Of a DNA stretch of 64,000 bases, positions 34,850-45,293 are shown one piece after another. The notes beneath the pieces were generated by a model. The model was not told where the DNA came from and did not search any database. It saw only the letters and a list, made by a program, of their open reading frames with translations. Position 1 is the stretch's first letter. Each line of letters starts with the position of its first letter. Both the position numbers and the translations under genes were made by a program. The DNA comes from Flavihumibacter stibioxidans (GTDB taxonomy: Bacteria; Bacteroidota; Bacteroidia; Chitinophagales; Chitinophagaceae), in assembly GCF_014332695.1 (NCBI RefSeq), contig NZ_MBUA01000012.1, positions 429,858 to 493,857 of the forward strand. Reading direction: 5' to 3'.

Positions 34850-37800
34850 ATGAAACGATACCTGCACAGACTCTTCCCTTTTATAATGGCCCTGGTGGTT
34901 AGCATCACAGCCCATTCGCAGTCTGATTCCCTCCTGATGCGTTTGGTTTTCATCGGAGATGCAGGTGAAACACAGAATGACCGGCACCCGGTTATGGAAG
35001 CACTGGTTAAACAATCAGCCACCTGGAACAGGAAAGCCAGTTACCTTTTTTTCATGGGAGATAATATCTATCCCCTCGGACTACCCGAACAAGCCTCCAA
35101 ACATTTCCCTGAGAAAAAAGCCATTCTTGACAAACAATGGCAGGCGGGACTCCTTGCAGCGGAAAATCTCGTGTTTATTCCAGGCAACCACGACTGGGCC
35201 AAAGGCCGAAATTACGGATGGGAACAGGTCAGACAGCAGGCAAGCTATATTGAAAGCCTGAACAACCACCGCATCCGTTTTCTGCCTGCAGATGGTTGTC
35301 CCGGCCCCGAAGAAATCAATTTAGGCAACTCGGTTACTGCAATCCTCCTGGACAGCCAGTGGTGGCTGCAGCAGGAAGGCCGGCCTGGAGTCGCCAACGA
35401 CTGCGAATGCAAAACAGAAGAGGAAGTGCTGTTGCGGCTGAATGATATTCTCTACCGCAACAGGAACAAACTGGTGTTGTTTATTGCCCACCACCCATTT
35501 ATGTCAGATGGTATTCACGGCGGGTACTACACACTCAGGCAGCACCTGTTTCCATTTACGGAATTCAATCCCAGATTATACATCCCCCTGCCGGTCCTGG
35601 GGTCACTTTATCCGCTGCTTCGCGGCGGACTGGGTAATATCCAGGACCTGAAACATCCCCGCTATAAAAGCATGATCGAAGGGATCGATTCCCTATTGAA
35701 TACCCACCCATATTGTATCCGGCTTGCCGGGCATGAACATGGGCTTCAACACCTGGTGAAAAACGGCAGGCAATATTTTGTAAGCGGCTCAGGCTCTAAA
35801 TCCACCCGGTTGAGAAAAAGGGAACATACCCGGTTCAATGCTGCACATTCCGGCTATGCCTATATTAATATCTGGCAAAACGGAAAAATTGAAATGGTCT
35901 TCGAAGGGGTCAATGATACCAGTTCCACCACCCTTTACTCCACCAACCTGCCAGTCTTCCCCTTTCACGAAGACACTGTCAGAGTCTCCCGGCGCCCAAA
36001 CTTTCCGGATTCCGTTGAAGTTGCGGCCGCCCCATATTTCAGGGCAGGAAAATTCAAACAGTGGCTGCTTGGAACCAATTACCGGCAGGAATGGACAACT
36101 GCGGTGAGGGTGCCGGTCCTGGATATAACCCGGTTTGGCGGCGGGCTGACACCCACCAAAAGAGGGGGTGGAATGCAATCCAGGTCCCTCCGGCTGGAAG
36201 ATGAATCAGGCCGTGAATACGTGTTGCGCAGTATTGAAAAATACCCCGACCGGACCCTTCCGGAAGAACTTCGCCAGACCTTTATCAAAGACGCAGTGAC
36301 AGATGGCATTTCCGCATCCTATCCTTTTGCGGCATTATCTTTACCGCCATTGGCTGACGCAGCTAAAATACCCCATTTAACACCCAGCTTGGTTTTCCTG
36401 CCCGATGATCCGGCATTGGCAGAGTTCAGGCGGGATTTTGCCAATGCACTCTATCTTTTTGAACCAAGAGAACCAGATCCTGACAATAAAACCACCAGTA
36501 CGGACAAAGTAATTAAGGCACTTGCAAAGGATAATGACAACAGGGTAAACCAGGAGTCGGTCCTAAAAGCAAGATTGCTGGATATGTTCATCATGGATTT
36601 TGATAGGCACGACGACCAGTGGCGCTGGCTCGAAAAGGCAGGTCCGGATGGAAAAATCTTTAGCCCCGTTCCACGGGACCGCGACCAGGCTTTTTTCACC
36701 AACGACGGCCTCCTTCCCTGGCTTGTCAGCCAACCCTGGCTCCTGCCAAAATTCCAGGGCATCAGGCCAAAAGCTAGAAATATCAGGACCTTCAATTTCA
36801 ACGCCCGGTATTTTGATCGCAGTTTCCTGACTGAACCTGATGAAAAAACCTGGCAGAAACACATTGATGAGCTCCTGTCACAAATGACCGACAGCGTAAT
36901 TGATCTTGCCCTTTCCCGGCAACCATCGGCCATTCGCGGACAACATGCAGCCGATATCAGTCGCACACTTAAAGAACGCAAACTGTATTTCAATGCTGAC
37001 GCCTTGGAATATTACAGGTTTCTATCCAACACCATTGAGATTGCAGGTTCCGATAAAAGGGAATGGTTTGACCTGGAATGGAAAGAAGACGGGCACCTGC
37101 AGCTAAGGGTTTTCAAAGTCAATAAGGCAGGCAACAGGAGTGATACACAATATGAAAGATTGATTACACCCGGACTCACCAGGGAGATCAGGTTATACGG
37201 ACTCAAGGGTGATGATATCTTCCGGCTCCGGGGTAAGGCCGGCCAAAGCCCCCTGATCCGAATTATTGGCGGTGGCGGAAAGGACACCTTAATAGCAGAA
37301 CAGGAAGGACTTAGAAAAGGAAAGGTAAAATGGTATGATCTCTTATCCGAAGGAAATATTCTCTCAGGACCTGCCAAAATCCGTTCAAAACATACAGGCA
37401 ATCCAAAAATCAACCAGTACGAAAGGAACAATTTCCGGTACAATAAAACAGCTCCTCTTCTTTCCATTACCTATAACCGGGACGATGGCCTATTCCTGGG
37501 GGGTGGCATCAGAGCCACGAGGCATGGATTCAGGAAGGAGCCCTATTTATGGCAGCAAAGCTTTCTTGCCAGTTATGCAGTGGCAACCGGTGCCTATAAT
37601 TTCAGGTATCAATTCGATGCACCCCGGTTCAGGCTGCTGGCTAATATAAAAGCGCCCAATAACACCCGGAATTTCTTTGGAAACGGAAATAGAACAAGCT
37701 TCAGCAATGAGGGGCCTGAGAAAATATGGTTTTACCGAAGCAGGTTCAACCTGGTGGAACTGGCGGCCCTTTATAAGATCAGCCCTCATACCAAACTCAA

Positions 37801-38479
37801 TATCCTCACAGGCCCAATATTTCAGTATTACCAGATTGACATCGATGACAACATAGGAAAATTCATCCTGGATCCGGGAAGCGGACTTGACCAGGAATTA
37901 TTAGTCAAACCCAAATCATACCTGGGCTGGCAAATCCAGGCAGTTGCAGATAACAGGAACCATTCAGAAATGCCATCCCGGGGTTTTCGGTGGGACGGTT
38001 TTATCCGTTGGGTAAACGGCCAGAACAGGTACGCTTACTCCTTTACCCAGATACAAAGCAGCCTGGCTTATTATATCAGTACCACTGCTGCTGCCAAACT
38101 GGTATTGGCCGGCCGAATCGGGGCGGGCACCAATACCGGCCGATATGAATTTTTCCAGGCTCAGACCCTGGGCGGATCAGAAAACCTCAGAGGATACCGG
38201 AACTTCCGATTTGCCGGATCCGATATGGCCTTCCATAACCTTGACCTGAGGCTGAAACTGACAGAAATCAACGGATATATTATCCCGGGAACATTGGGTA
38301 TGCTGTTCTTCCATGACATCGGCAGGGTTTGGCAAAAAGGGGAATCATCCGGCAGATGGCATAATGGCTATGGAGCAGGTCTCTGGTTGTCTCCAGCCGG
38401 CCGGGTTGTTATAACAGCCAGTTATGCGAGATCAAAGGAAGGTGGACTGCCTTTTATTACCCTGGGCTTCCAGTTTTGA
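34850..38479 (+). CDS. Metallophosphoesterase-outer membrane barrel fusion
   Basis: A 1209-residue protein. After a signal peptide (MKRYLHRLFPFIMALVVSITAHS) comes a calcineurin-like phosphoesterase with GDAG (about 37), FMGDN, GNHDW, AHHPF and GHEHG motifs (to about residue 320). A middle region of about 450-800 contains DFDRHDDQWRW (D585-D589) and PRDRDQAFF (D610, D612), resembling the catalytic and metal loops of CotH/FAM20-like kinases. The C-terminal 350 residues form a BamA/TamA-like surface-antigen barrel with LRGYRNFRF. It is probably surface-exposed. The kinase resemblance is inferred from motif order alone. Confidence 0.78.
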   Translation: MKRYLHRLFPFIMALVVSITAHSQSDSLLMRLVFIGDAGETQNDRHPVMEALVKQSATWNRKASYLFFMGDNIYPLGLPEQASKHFPEKKAILDKQWQAGLLAAENLVFIPGNHDWAKGRNYGWEQVRQQASYIESLNNHRIRFLPADGCPGPEEINLGNSVTAILLDSQWWLQQEGRPGVANDCECKTEEEVLLRLNDILYRNRNKLVLFIAHHPFMSDGIHGGYYTLRQHLFPFTEFNPRLYIPLPVLGSLYPLLRGGLGNIQDLKHPRYKSMIEGIDSLLNTHPYCIRLAGHEHGLQHLVKNGRQYFVSGSGSKSTRLRKREHTRFNAAHSGYAYINIWQNGKIEMVFEGVNDTSSTTLYSTNLPVFPFHEDTVRVSRRPNFPDSVEVAAAPYFRAGKFKQWLLGTNYRQEWTTAVRVPVLDITRFGGGLTPTKRGGGMQSRSLRLEDESGREYVLRSIEKYPDRTLPEELRQTFIKDAVTDGISASYPFAALSLPPLADAAKIPHLTPSLVFLPDDPALAEFRRDFANALYLFEPREPDPDNKTTSTDKVIKALAKDNDNRVNQESVLKARLLDMFIMDFDRHDDQWRWLEKAGPDGKIFSPVPRDRDQAFFTNDGLLPWLVSQPWLLPKFQGIRPKARNIRTFNFNARYFDRSFLTEPDEKTWQKHIDELLSQMTDSVIDLALSRQPSAIRGQHAADISRTLKERKLYFNADALEYYRFLSNTIEIAGSDKREWFDLEWKEDGHLQLRVFKVNKAGNRSDTQYERLITPGLTREIRLYGLKGDDIFRLRGKAGQSPLIRIIGGGGKDTLIAEQEGLRKGKVKWYDLLSEGNILSGPAKIRSKHTGNPKINQYERNNFRYNKTAPLLSITYNRDDGLFLGGGIRATRHGFRKEPYLWQQSFLASYAVATGAYNFRYQFDAPRFRLLANIKAPNNTRNFFGNGNRTSFSNEGPEKIWFYRSRFNLVELAALYKISPHTKLNILTGPIFQYYQIDIDDNIGKFILDPGSGLDQELLVKPKSYLGWQIQAVADNRNHSEMPSRGFRWDGFIRWVNGQNRYAYSFTQIQSSLAYYISTTAAAKLVLAGRIGAGTNTGRYEFFQAQTLGGSENLRGYRNFRFAGSDMAFHNLDLRLKLTEINGYIIPGTLGMLFFHDIGRVWQKGESSGRWHNGYGAGLWLSPAGRVVITASYARSKEGGLPFITLGFQF

Positions 38480-38488
38480 GCGGATAAA

Positions 38489-40867
38489 TTATTTGGAAAC
38501 TAAAATTTCCGGCTTCCGGATGGCATCGTATTTCCGGTCAGCCTTATCCATATTGATGCCCACCCTTAAAGCCTGCAGCCCTACAACACCCTGTAACTCT
38601 TCCAGTTCAAGTTGTTCGAGATCGTATAACAGCAGTCCCTGGTTTTGCAGAAATTCAATAAAATCAAGATATTCGGCGGCATCCCTGGTCTGGGAGAACA
38701 CTATAGCCAATTTACCGGGTTGCGTAAGACGTTCATTGGTTCCCCTGACATGCACCTTATCAATCCGTTTTTTGATGATTTCATAACGGATATTATAGGC
38801 GCCATCCACATCGAATTTCCTTTCGGCAGTCCTGAAACTGATTGAAATAGGAAGTCCATGCGCCAGTATCAGCTGGGTGGTTTGCAAACGGGTCAACAAC
38901 CGGTCCTGTAACTGGTGAACCATTTGGGCAGCCCTCGCGAGGGTAGTCATCTGCCACATTTTAAGGTTCTTCAGGTAAAACGTATCAAATGGTTTTTCCG
39001 GGCTGATAGACTGTCCGATATACATGTTGAAGTCGACGCCGTCGGTAACAAACCTTTCAAAATAATGCGGATAGATCTTCTGGGCAAAGTCCTGCTCCGT
39101 ATCCATAAACCGGGCAAGTTCCTGGTTGATAAGTGTAATACTTTCTTCAAAATCCTGGCGGTGATCTACCCTGAGCCTGATCTTCGGGTCGACCCTGGTA
39201 AAATATTCATCCACCTTTCCGGACAATTCCGGCACTACCAGCCGCAGGTGCTCCAACAATTCCACCACTTCATTCCGGAGGAACAAATCAATCGTTACTT
39301 CATCCCCAGAGAATAGAATATTGGAAACATTGTACTGGTATTTTTCAATACGGTAAGCAACCTCCTGAAGCAGCGGCATGGTTACCTTATCCTGTGCCAC
39401 CCGGATGATTTCCCCGGCATGGGTCAGCTGTTCCAGCAAATCCTGCTGGATGGCATTATTCCTTTCAACCGTGGAATTCCGGATATCAATGGCCCCATAA
39501 AGGGGAAATACATTTTCAAATACGATAGGCTCGATCTTAGCTTTTATCCCCTGCTTTTTGTTGATCAGGTAATGAAGTGCGGCATCGGTAAACTTCCATT
39601 CCACCGAAGCCTGTACTGCGGTAAAATGTTTTTTGATTACTTTATCAACCTCATTATCAAGAGCTTCTGCAGCTTTTTCCAATGCAAGCACAAACAAGGG
39701 AAGGGATGGAGATACCTGCGACAAATGATGGCGTTGCAAAATTCCGGGGTTCCTGTGCACGGCAGACATAACGCCAATCAGTTTGCCATTGCTTTTAAGG
39801 GGAAAGAAAGCGGCACTGTGGTAACCCTGCCCGAAAACCCTGCCCAGCATAGGCAGACCAGTCAAATCGTCCTCATTGATGGTCTCAAACAGGACAGGCA
39901 TATCGCTGTCCCGAAAAAGATCAATGAACACTTTGCACAATTCCAGCCTTACCGTTTTGCCATTTACCGGCTGGAGAAGCATGCTGTGATGCAGGTACTG
40001 CTCAGAAAATACATAATGATCGTTTACCTGGAGAAAGGGAGTAAGTCCCATTTTAACATCAGCCACACCGATCAGTGCCTGCATTTCATTTTCCAACTGG
40101 TGGAAAACAACCGAATCATCAAAACTGTGCTGTTCCAGCAGGATGTTCTTAATATTGTTGATGACCTCACGCTGGGTTACATCCTTGATCCTGGCAATGG
40201 AAAGCCCTTCAAACCGGAACAGGTGGAGCGGCAGCATTTGCTGCAGGCTTTGATTTCTCATTACCTCTTCCACATTACAGCAATGAATCTGCTTTTTGAT
40301 ATCAGGTAAGTCACCTTCAGCTATGACATCCATAAATGTCGGATCAAGGTCCAGTTCAAAATAATTCACCAATCCGTTAACCGGATTGGTGAATTTTATT
40401 ATGCTGGTAACATTGCCGTCAATTTTTTGGCCATAGAACTTTGAAAGGATCAATTTATAGGCCGTAGAGCACTTTTCATCATTCAGGTGCTGTTCCGCCA
40501 GTTTAACCGGCAGGTGTTTCAGTAAGCCTTTTTCATCCAGGAACTCACGGCTGAACCGGGTGCTGGAATAGATGATGTCCTGGCTGAACGGAACAGCTAC
40601 CGCGTAAAGATCGTCCTGGTCGGAAAATGAAACAGGGAAAAGTGTGGTCATCAGCATTTCGACCCATTCCTGGTGCTGGTCCAGCATACTTAAATCGTCG
40701 ATGGGATCCAGCAATTCCGGATGCAAACGGATTCGATCCAATAGATTCCGGTATAATTTCCGGGTTCCGGGACGACCTTCAGCTGCATTTTTCTTCCACG
40801 CTTCAACAAGTGGTCCGAAAGACAACCTGCTTTTTATTTCAACCTCACCCTGGAGAACTGCTTCCAT
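38489..40867 (-). CDS. GAF-domain protein of unknown function
   Basis: A 792-residue cytoplasmic protein without signal or membrane segments. A GAF-like domain spans about 285-430 (LLQPVNGKTVRLELCKVF...YHSAAFFPLKSNGKLIGVMSAVH). The flanking N-terminal 280 and C-terminal 350 residues are helical and match nothing I can name; no kinase, cyclase, GGDEF or HTH output is visible. It may be a ligand-binding scaffold. A -7 promoter box lies at 40900-40907. Confidence 0.7.
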   Translation of the reverse strand: MEAVLQGEVEIKSRLSFGPLVEAWKKNAAEGRPGTRKLYRNLLDRIRLHPELLDPIDDLSMLDQHQEWVEMLMTTLFPVSFSDQDDLYAVAVPFSQDIIYSSTRFSREFLDEKGLLKHLPVKLAEQHLNDEKCSTAYKLILSKFYGQKIDGNVTSIIKFTNPVNGLVNYFELDLDPTFMDVIAEGDLPDIKKQIHCCNVEEVMRNQSLQQMLPLHLFRFEGLSIARIKDVTQREVINNIKNILLEQHSFDDSVVFHQLENEMQALIGVADVKMGLTPFLQVNDHYVFSEQYLHHSMLLQPVNGKTVRLELCKVFIDLFRDSDMPVLFETINEDDLTGLPMLGRVFGQGYHSAAFFPLKSNGKLIGVMSAVHRNPGILQRHHLSQVSPSLPLFVLALEKAAEALDNEVDKVIKKHFTAVQASVEWKFTDAALHYLINKKQGIKAKIEPIVFENVFPLYGAIDIRNSTVERNNAIQQDLLEQLTHAGEIIRVAQDKVTMPLLQEVAYRIEKYQYNVSNILFSGDEVTIDLFLRNEVVELLEHLRLVVPELSGKVDEYFTRVDPKIRLRVDHRQDFEESITLINQELARFMDTEQDFAQKIYPHYFERFVTDGVDFNMYIGQSISPEKPFDTFYLKNLKMWQMTTLARAAQMVHQLQDRLLTRLQTTQLILAHGLPISISFRTAERKFDVDGAYNIRYEIIKKRIDKVHVRGTNERLTQPGKLAIVFSQTRDAAEYLDFIEFLQNQGLLLYDLEQLELEELQGVVGLQALRVGINMDKADRKYDAIRKPEILVSK

Positions 40868-40899
40868 TTATCAATGATTTTAGCCCTTGGGCCGGACTG

Positions 40900-40907
40900 C
40901 AAAGTTA
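40900..40907 (-). promoter_or_regulatory. Promoter -7 box for the GAF gene
   Basis: The minus strand reads TAACTTTG (TAnnTTTG), 33 bases before the GAF protein start. No TTG was seen at the usual distance. Confidence 0.35.
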
Positions 40908-40914
40908 GCAAATC

Positions 40915-42285
40915 CTAAATCATTGGAATAAAGGTTTCATCATACATCCACATCAGGATGGGCTTACCGCTTTTATCAATCATATTACCCACACGATCAA
41001 GCATTTTGGGGGAAACGGAAGGGCAACCCTCACTTTGCCAGATGGGGAAATTGGTTTCTACGTCAGGAATGGTCCCCATGGCATGTAATACAATGTAACG
41101 CTGCAAAGCTTTACTATTGGATGATTCCAGTCCGTGAAGGCGATAGGAAAGCCCGAAACTTCCATTATAGGACTTGCCTACCTTATAGATACCTAGGGAA
41201 CTGCAATTACTTCCCGGAACGTTGGAATATTCCTTGTCAAGGTTCAGCCTTTCTCTTCCTCTTCCCTGGGCAACCAAAGAGCTTTTTTCAACCTTCATGG
41301 TTTTCAGGTTCACGATGAAAAAACGGTTTTTGTTCGACTTGACGCTCATATCCAACAGGAAAGCATATTGGGTATTGTAACCACCTTTTCTGGCCATTTC
41401 AGCAAGCTTCTTTGCCTTCTTCATCAGATCCAGGTAGTTGGCTTCGTCGTTGCCGATCTCCGCTGAAAAACCATCCCAGAATGGAGGGATATATTTGTAC
41501 AGGTCTGACTTCACTTCAGTTTTCCCCCTGAAACTCAGGGTTTTTTCTACTTTTTCCACCTTTTCCACCTTTGCTTCTGCTGCGGTATTCACTACAACAT
41601 CTGCGTTATTGGATATGACCATCGCTTCATCACTATCGTGGGGGAACTTCTCATTTTCATGCGGAAATTTCTCGTCATCACGGGGGGTGAGGGTATTCGA
41701 AGTATTTACAGCATATTCCGTTGTCTGGTAATTGATGACGGTACGGCCGGTTTTCCGGCTTTGAAGGGCAACCGGGAGCTCAGGACTGGGCACATTAACC
41801 TGGGGTCGGGGACGATAGGTTTCAGGTCGAACCGCAATCTTTTTTGCAGCAGTACGGGCTGATGCCATGTAGGGATGAAGCTCCGGTGAAGCTTCTGCTT
41901 CAATTGCTTCTTCCGGGCTGGAATCTTCCGGCTCATCCAATACCAGGTCTTTAACGGCATCCATCATGGAATTGGCCGTTATTTCCAACATTGATTCTTC
42001 TGTTTTGCTTTTCTCTGAACGGGATTTTTTCTTCTCGGCCTCTTTTTTCAGTTGCACAGCTGCAACCTTGTTTATTATTGCGATTTTGGCTGGAGTTTTA
42101 ATTTCCAGGCCAGGGATATTGGATTTTTCATAGTTAAGCAATCCTGTGGTGCCAGACAGTTCTTGTTTGGATTGCCCGTTGAGATCAGAAGAAAACAGTT
42201 CAAATGGCTTTAGGTAAGCCATCGTCAGCAGCAGACAGCCGCCGATACCAGCTACGTATAGCTTTGTTTTCATAAGGGTAGACAT
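40915..42285 (-). CDS. Murein L,D-transpeptidase (YkuD_2 family)
   Basis: A 456-residue envelope protein. An N-terminal membrane anchor (about 5-24, MKTKLYVAGIGGCLLLTMAY) leads to a long low-complexity linker with KVEKVEKVEK and EKFPHENEKFPHDSDE repeats, then the YkuD_2 catalytic domain (about 265-456) with H in VLHAMGT and the catalytic Cys in SEGCPSVS. The start could also be the ATG at 42273. This subfamily is distinct from the YkuD protein near 11 kb. Confidence 0.85.
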   Translation of the reverse strand: MSTLMKTKLYVAGIGGCLLLTMAYLKPFELFSSDLNGQSKQELSGTTGLLNYEKSNIPGLEIKTPAKIAIINKVAAVQLKKEAEKKKSRSEKSKTEESMLEITANSMMDAVKDLVLDEPEDSSPEEAIEAEASPELHPYMASARTAAKKIAVRPETYRPRPQVNVPSPELPVALQSRKTGRTVINYQTTEYAVNTSNTLTPRDDEKFPHENEKFPHDSDEAMVISNNADVVVNTAAEAKVEKVEKVEKTLSFRGKTEVKSDLYKYIPPFWDGFSAEIGNDEANYLDLMKKAKKLAEMARKGGYNTQYAFLLDMSVKSNKNRFFIVNLKTMKVEKSSLVAQGRGRERLNLDKEYSNVPGSNCSSLGIYKVGKSYNGSFGLSYRLHGLESSNSKALQRYIVLHAMGTIPDVETNFPIWQSEGCPSVSPKMLDRVGNMIDKSGKPILMWMYDETFIPMI

Positions 42286-42506
42286 TTTCGTTTTAATAGA
42301 ATGCGGATCAAGTAATAAAAACGAAAAATATCAGCTTTTATGCTGTGCCACAACGTATTTATGCTGAGGAAATGTCCCATAGTAAGAATACTACAAATAA
42401 TAAATAATTGGTTTTCAGCTAATTATACAATTAAGCTTCGACGAACGGACATTTATTTTCGATGAATGTACGGTATTATTTCAGCAGATCCTGCCAAAAT
42501 ACCCTA

Positions 42507-43175
42507 TTACCCCTGAGTAGTTTTGACCGATTTTTTTGCCATTTGCTTCCTGTAGAACCTGCAAATTTCCTGTAAACCACAGGATTCACATTTGGGGGCT
42601 CTTGCGGTACAAACATACCTTCCATGGAGGATCAGCCAATGATGGGCTTTATGAATCAATTCTTTTGGCAACCGGCTGATGAGTTGTTTTTCTGCTGCCA
42701 GCGGAGTTTTGGCATGAGTTGTTAGCCCGATTCTTTCCGACACCCGGAAAACATGGGTATCCACCGCCATATTGGGCTGTGCGTCAATAACGGATGTGAT
42801 TACATTGGCAGTTTTACGGCCAACTCCCGGGATTTGCACCAGTTCTTCCACGGTCATAGGCACTCTTCCGTTGAATTTCTCTTCCAGCATTTTGCCTAAT
42901 CCAACCAGGTGTTTCGCTTTATTATTTGGGTAGGAAATGCTCCTGATAAGGGAAAACACCTCTTCAACTGAGCTGTCGGCCAGGCTTTTAGGGTTGGGAA
43001 ACCGCTCAAAAAGTGCCGGGGTGGTCAGGTTTACTCTTTTATCGGTGCACTGTGCAGATAAAACAACGGCCACCAATAGCTGAAACGGGTTGTCATACAA
43101 CAATTCCGTTTCGGCATCGGGGGCCTTTTGTTGAAAATACTCGATTAATTTCTGGTAACGTTCTTTTGTGGTCAT
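42507..43175 (-). CDS. nth: Endonuclease III (DNA glycosylase/AP lyase)
   Basis: A 222-residue base-excision repair enzyme. The helix-hairpin-helix LVQIPGVGRKTANVI holds the catalytic Lys, the Asp is in NMAVDTHVFR, and the 4Fe-4S cluster cysteines are in CTARAPKCESCGLQEIC near the C-terminus. Its ATG overlaps the upstream small gene by four bases (ATGA). Confidence 0.95.
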   Translation of the reverse strand: MTTKERYQKLIEYFQQKAPDAETELLYDNPFQLLVAVVLSAQCTDKRVNLTTPALFERFPNPKSLADSSVEEVFSLIRSISYPNNKAKHLVGLGKMLEEKFNGRVPMTVEELVQIPGVGRKTANVITSVIDAQPNMAVDTHVFRVSERIGLTTHAKTPLAAEKQLISRLPKELIHKAHHWLILHGRYVCTARAPKCESCGLQEICRFYRKQMAKKSVKTTQG

Positions 43176-43402
43176 GCGCCTGTTTCCACCACTTCCCTGG
43201 CGTAATTCAGCACATTCAGCACCACTTCTACACGAGGTGATTCGAGCGGCTGTTCCAGGCCTTGAATGGATTCCTGCAAAACTACAAAACTCTCACGGAG
43301 ATCGTAATCCTGCTTCAGGGCTGCCTCAATTGCAGCGTTTTGTTCGGGGGAAGTCTCTTTGTAATAATAAAGAAGTAAATCTTCCTGAGTAAAGATTGAC
43401 AT
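43172..43402 (-). CDS. Small hypothetical protein coupled to nth
   Basis: A 76-residue acidic helical protein (MSIFTQEDLLLYYYKETSPEQNAAIEAALKQDYDLRESF...). The ATG at 43402 replaces an upstream TTG. Its first 50 residues resemble the N-terminal helices of anti-sigma-like proteins (E-E-A-I-E ... L-R-E-S), but there is no membrane helix. Translationally coupled to nth. Confidence 0.68.
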   Translation of the reverse strand: MSIFTQEDLLLYYYKETSPEQNAAIEAALKQDYDLRESFVVLQESIQGLEQPLESPRVEVVLNVLNYAREVVETGA

Positions 43403-43524
43403 AAGCAAACCATTTATTTGTCCAGTAAATAATACCCGGGGTCCAGTCCGGGGTTTCGTCCATTACTATAAACGGGTTCTTAAAAAGATTATTGCCTTAA
43501 CCAAAAAATAATTTACCCAGACAA

Positions 43525-43824
43525 CTAATCTTCCATAATATACAGGTCCTCATTGTCGCGCTTCATACGATAGCGCTCCCTGGCATATTTCTCCAGCAAG
43601 GCTGGATCAGATTGTAATTTATCAAGCTCCTTGCGGGTTTCAGCAATCTGTTCTTCGTAATAAACCTTACTTTTTTCGAGATCCCTGAGTTCATTCCGAT
43701 AACGGAAATGCGTGGTAATGATATCCCTGTCATCGAAAAAAAACATCCAGACTACAAATACTGCCAGTGAAAGCAGGTATTTGTTTTTGAGGTAACCGGG
43801 GATATGGTTGAGGATGGATTTCAT
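43525..43824 (-). CDS. FtsB/DivIC-family septum formation initiator
   Basis: A 99-residue bitopic protein: membrane helix at about 14-30 (YLLSLAVFVVWMFFF) and a coiled coil at about 42-75 (NELRDLEKSKVYYEEQIAETR), then the conserved LLEKYARERYRMKRDNEDLYI. It belongs to the divisome FtsB/DivIC group. It lies 83 bases downstream of enolase on the same strand, a gene order seen in many bacteria. Confidence 0.88.
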   Translation of the reverse strand: MKSILNHIPGYLKNKYLLSLAVFVVWMFFFDDRDIITTHFRYRNELRDLEKSKVYYEEQIAETRKELDKLQSDPALLEKYARERYRMKRDNEDLYIMED

Positions 43825-43907
43825 GCAAGGGAATTAAGAACCAGAGGAGAGGGAGGAATAGTTGACCCTTGCCAGTCTAGTCCTCCTTCCCTCTTAATTC
43901 TTTATGA

Positions 43908-45284
<1,377 letters not shown>

Positions 45285-45293
45285 GAGTCTTCC

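Noticed and set aside
39419-40309. A 296-codon open frame antisense to the GAF gene
   Set aside because: No recognisable domain or start context; a by-product of codon bias in the real gene.
41541-41680. Short tandem repeats in DNA
   Set aside because: They encode the KVEKVEK and EKFPHE low-complexity linker of the L,D-transpeptidase and need no separate explanation.
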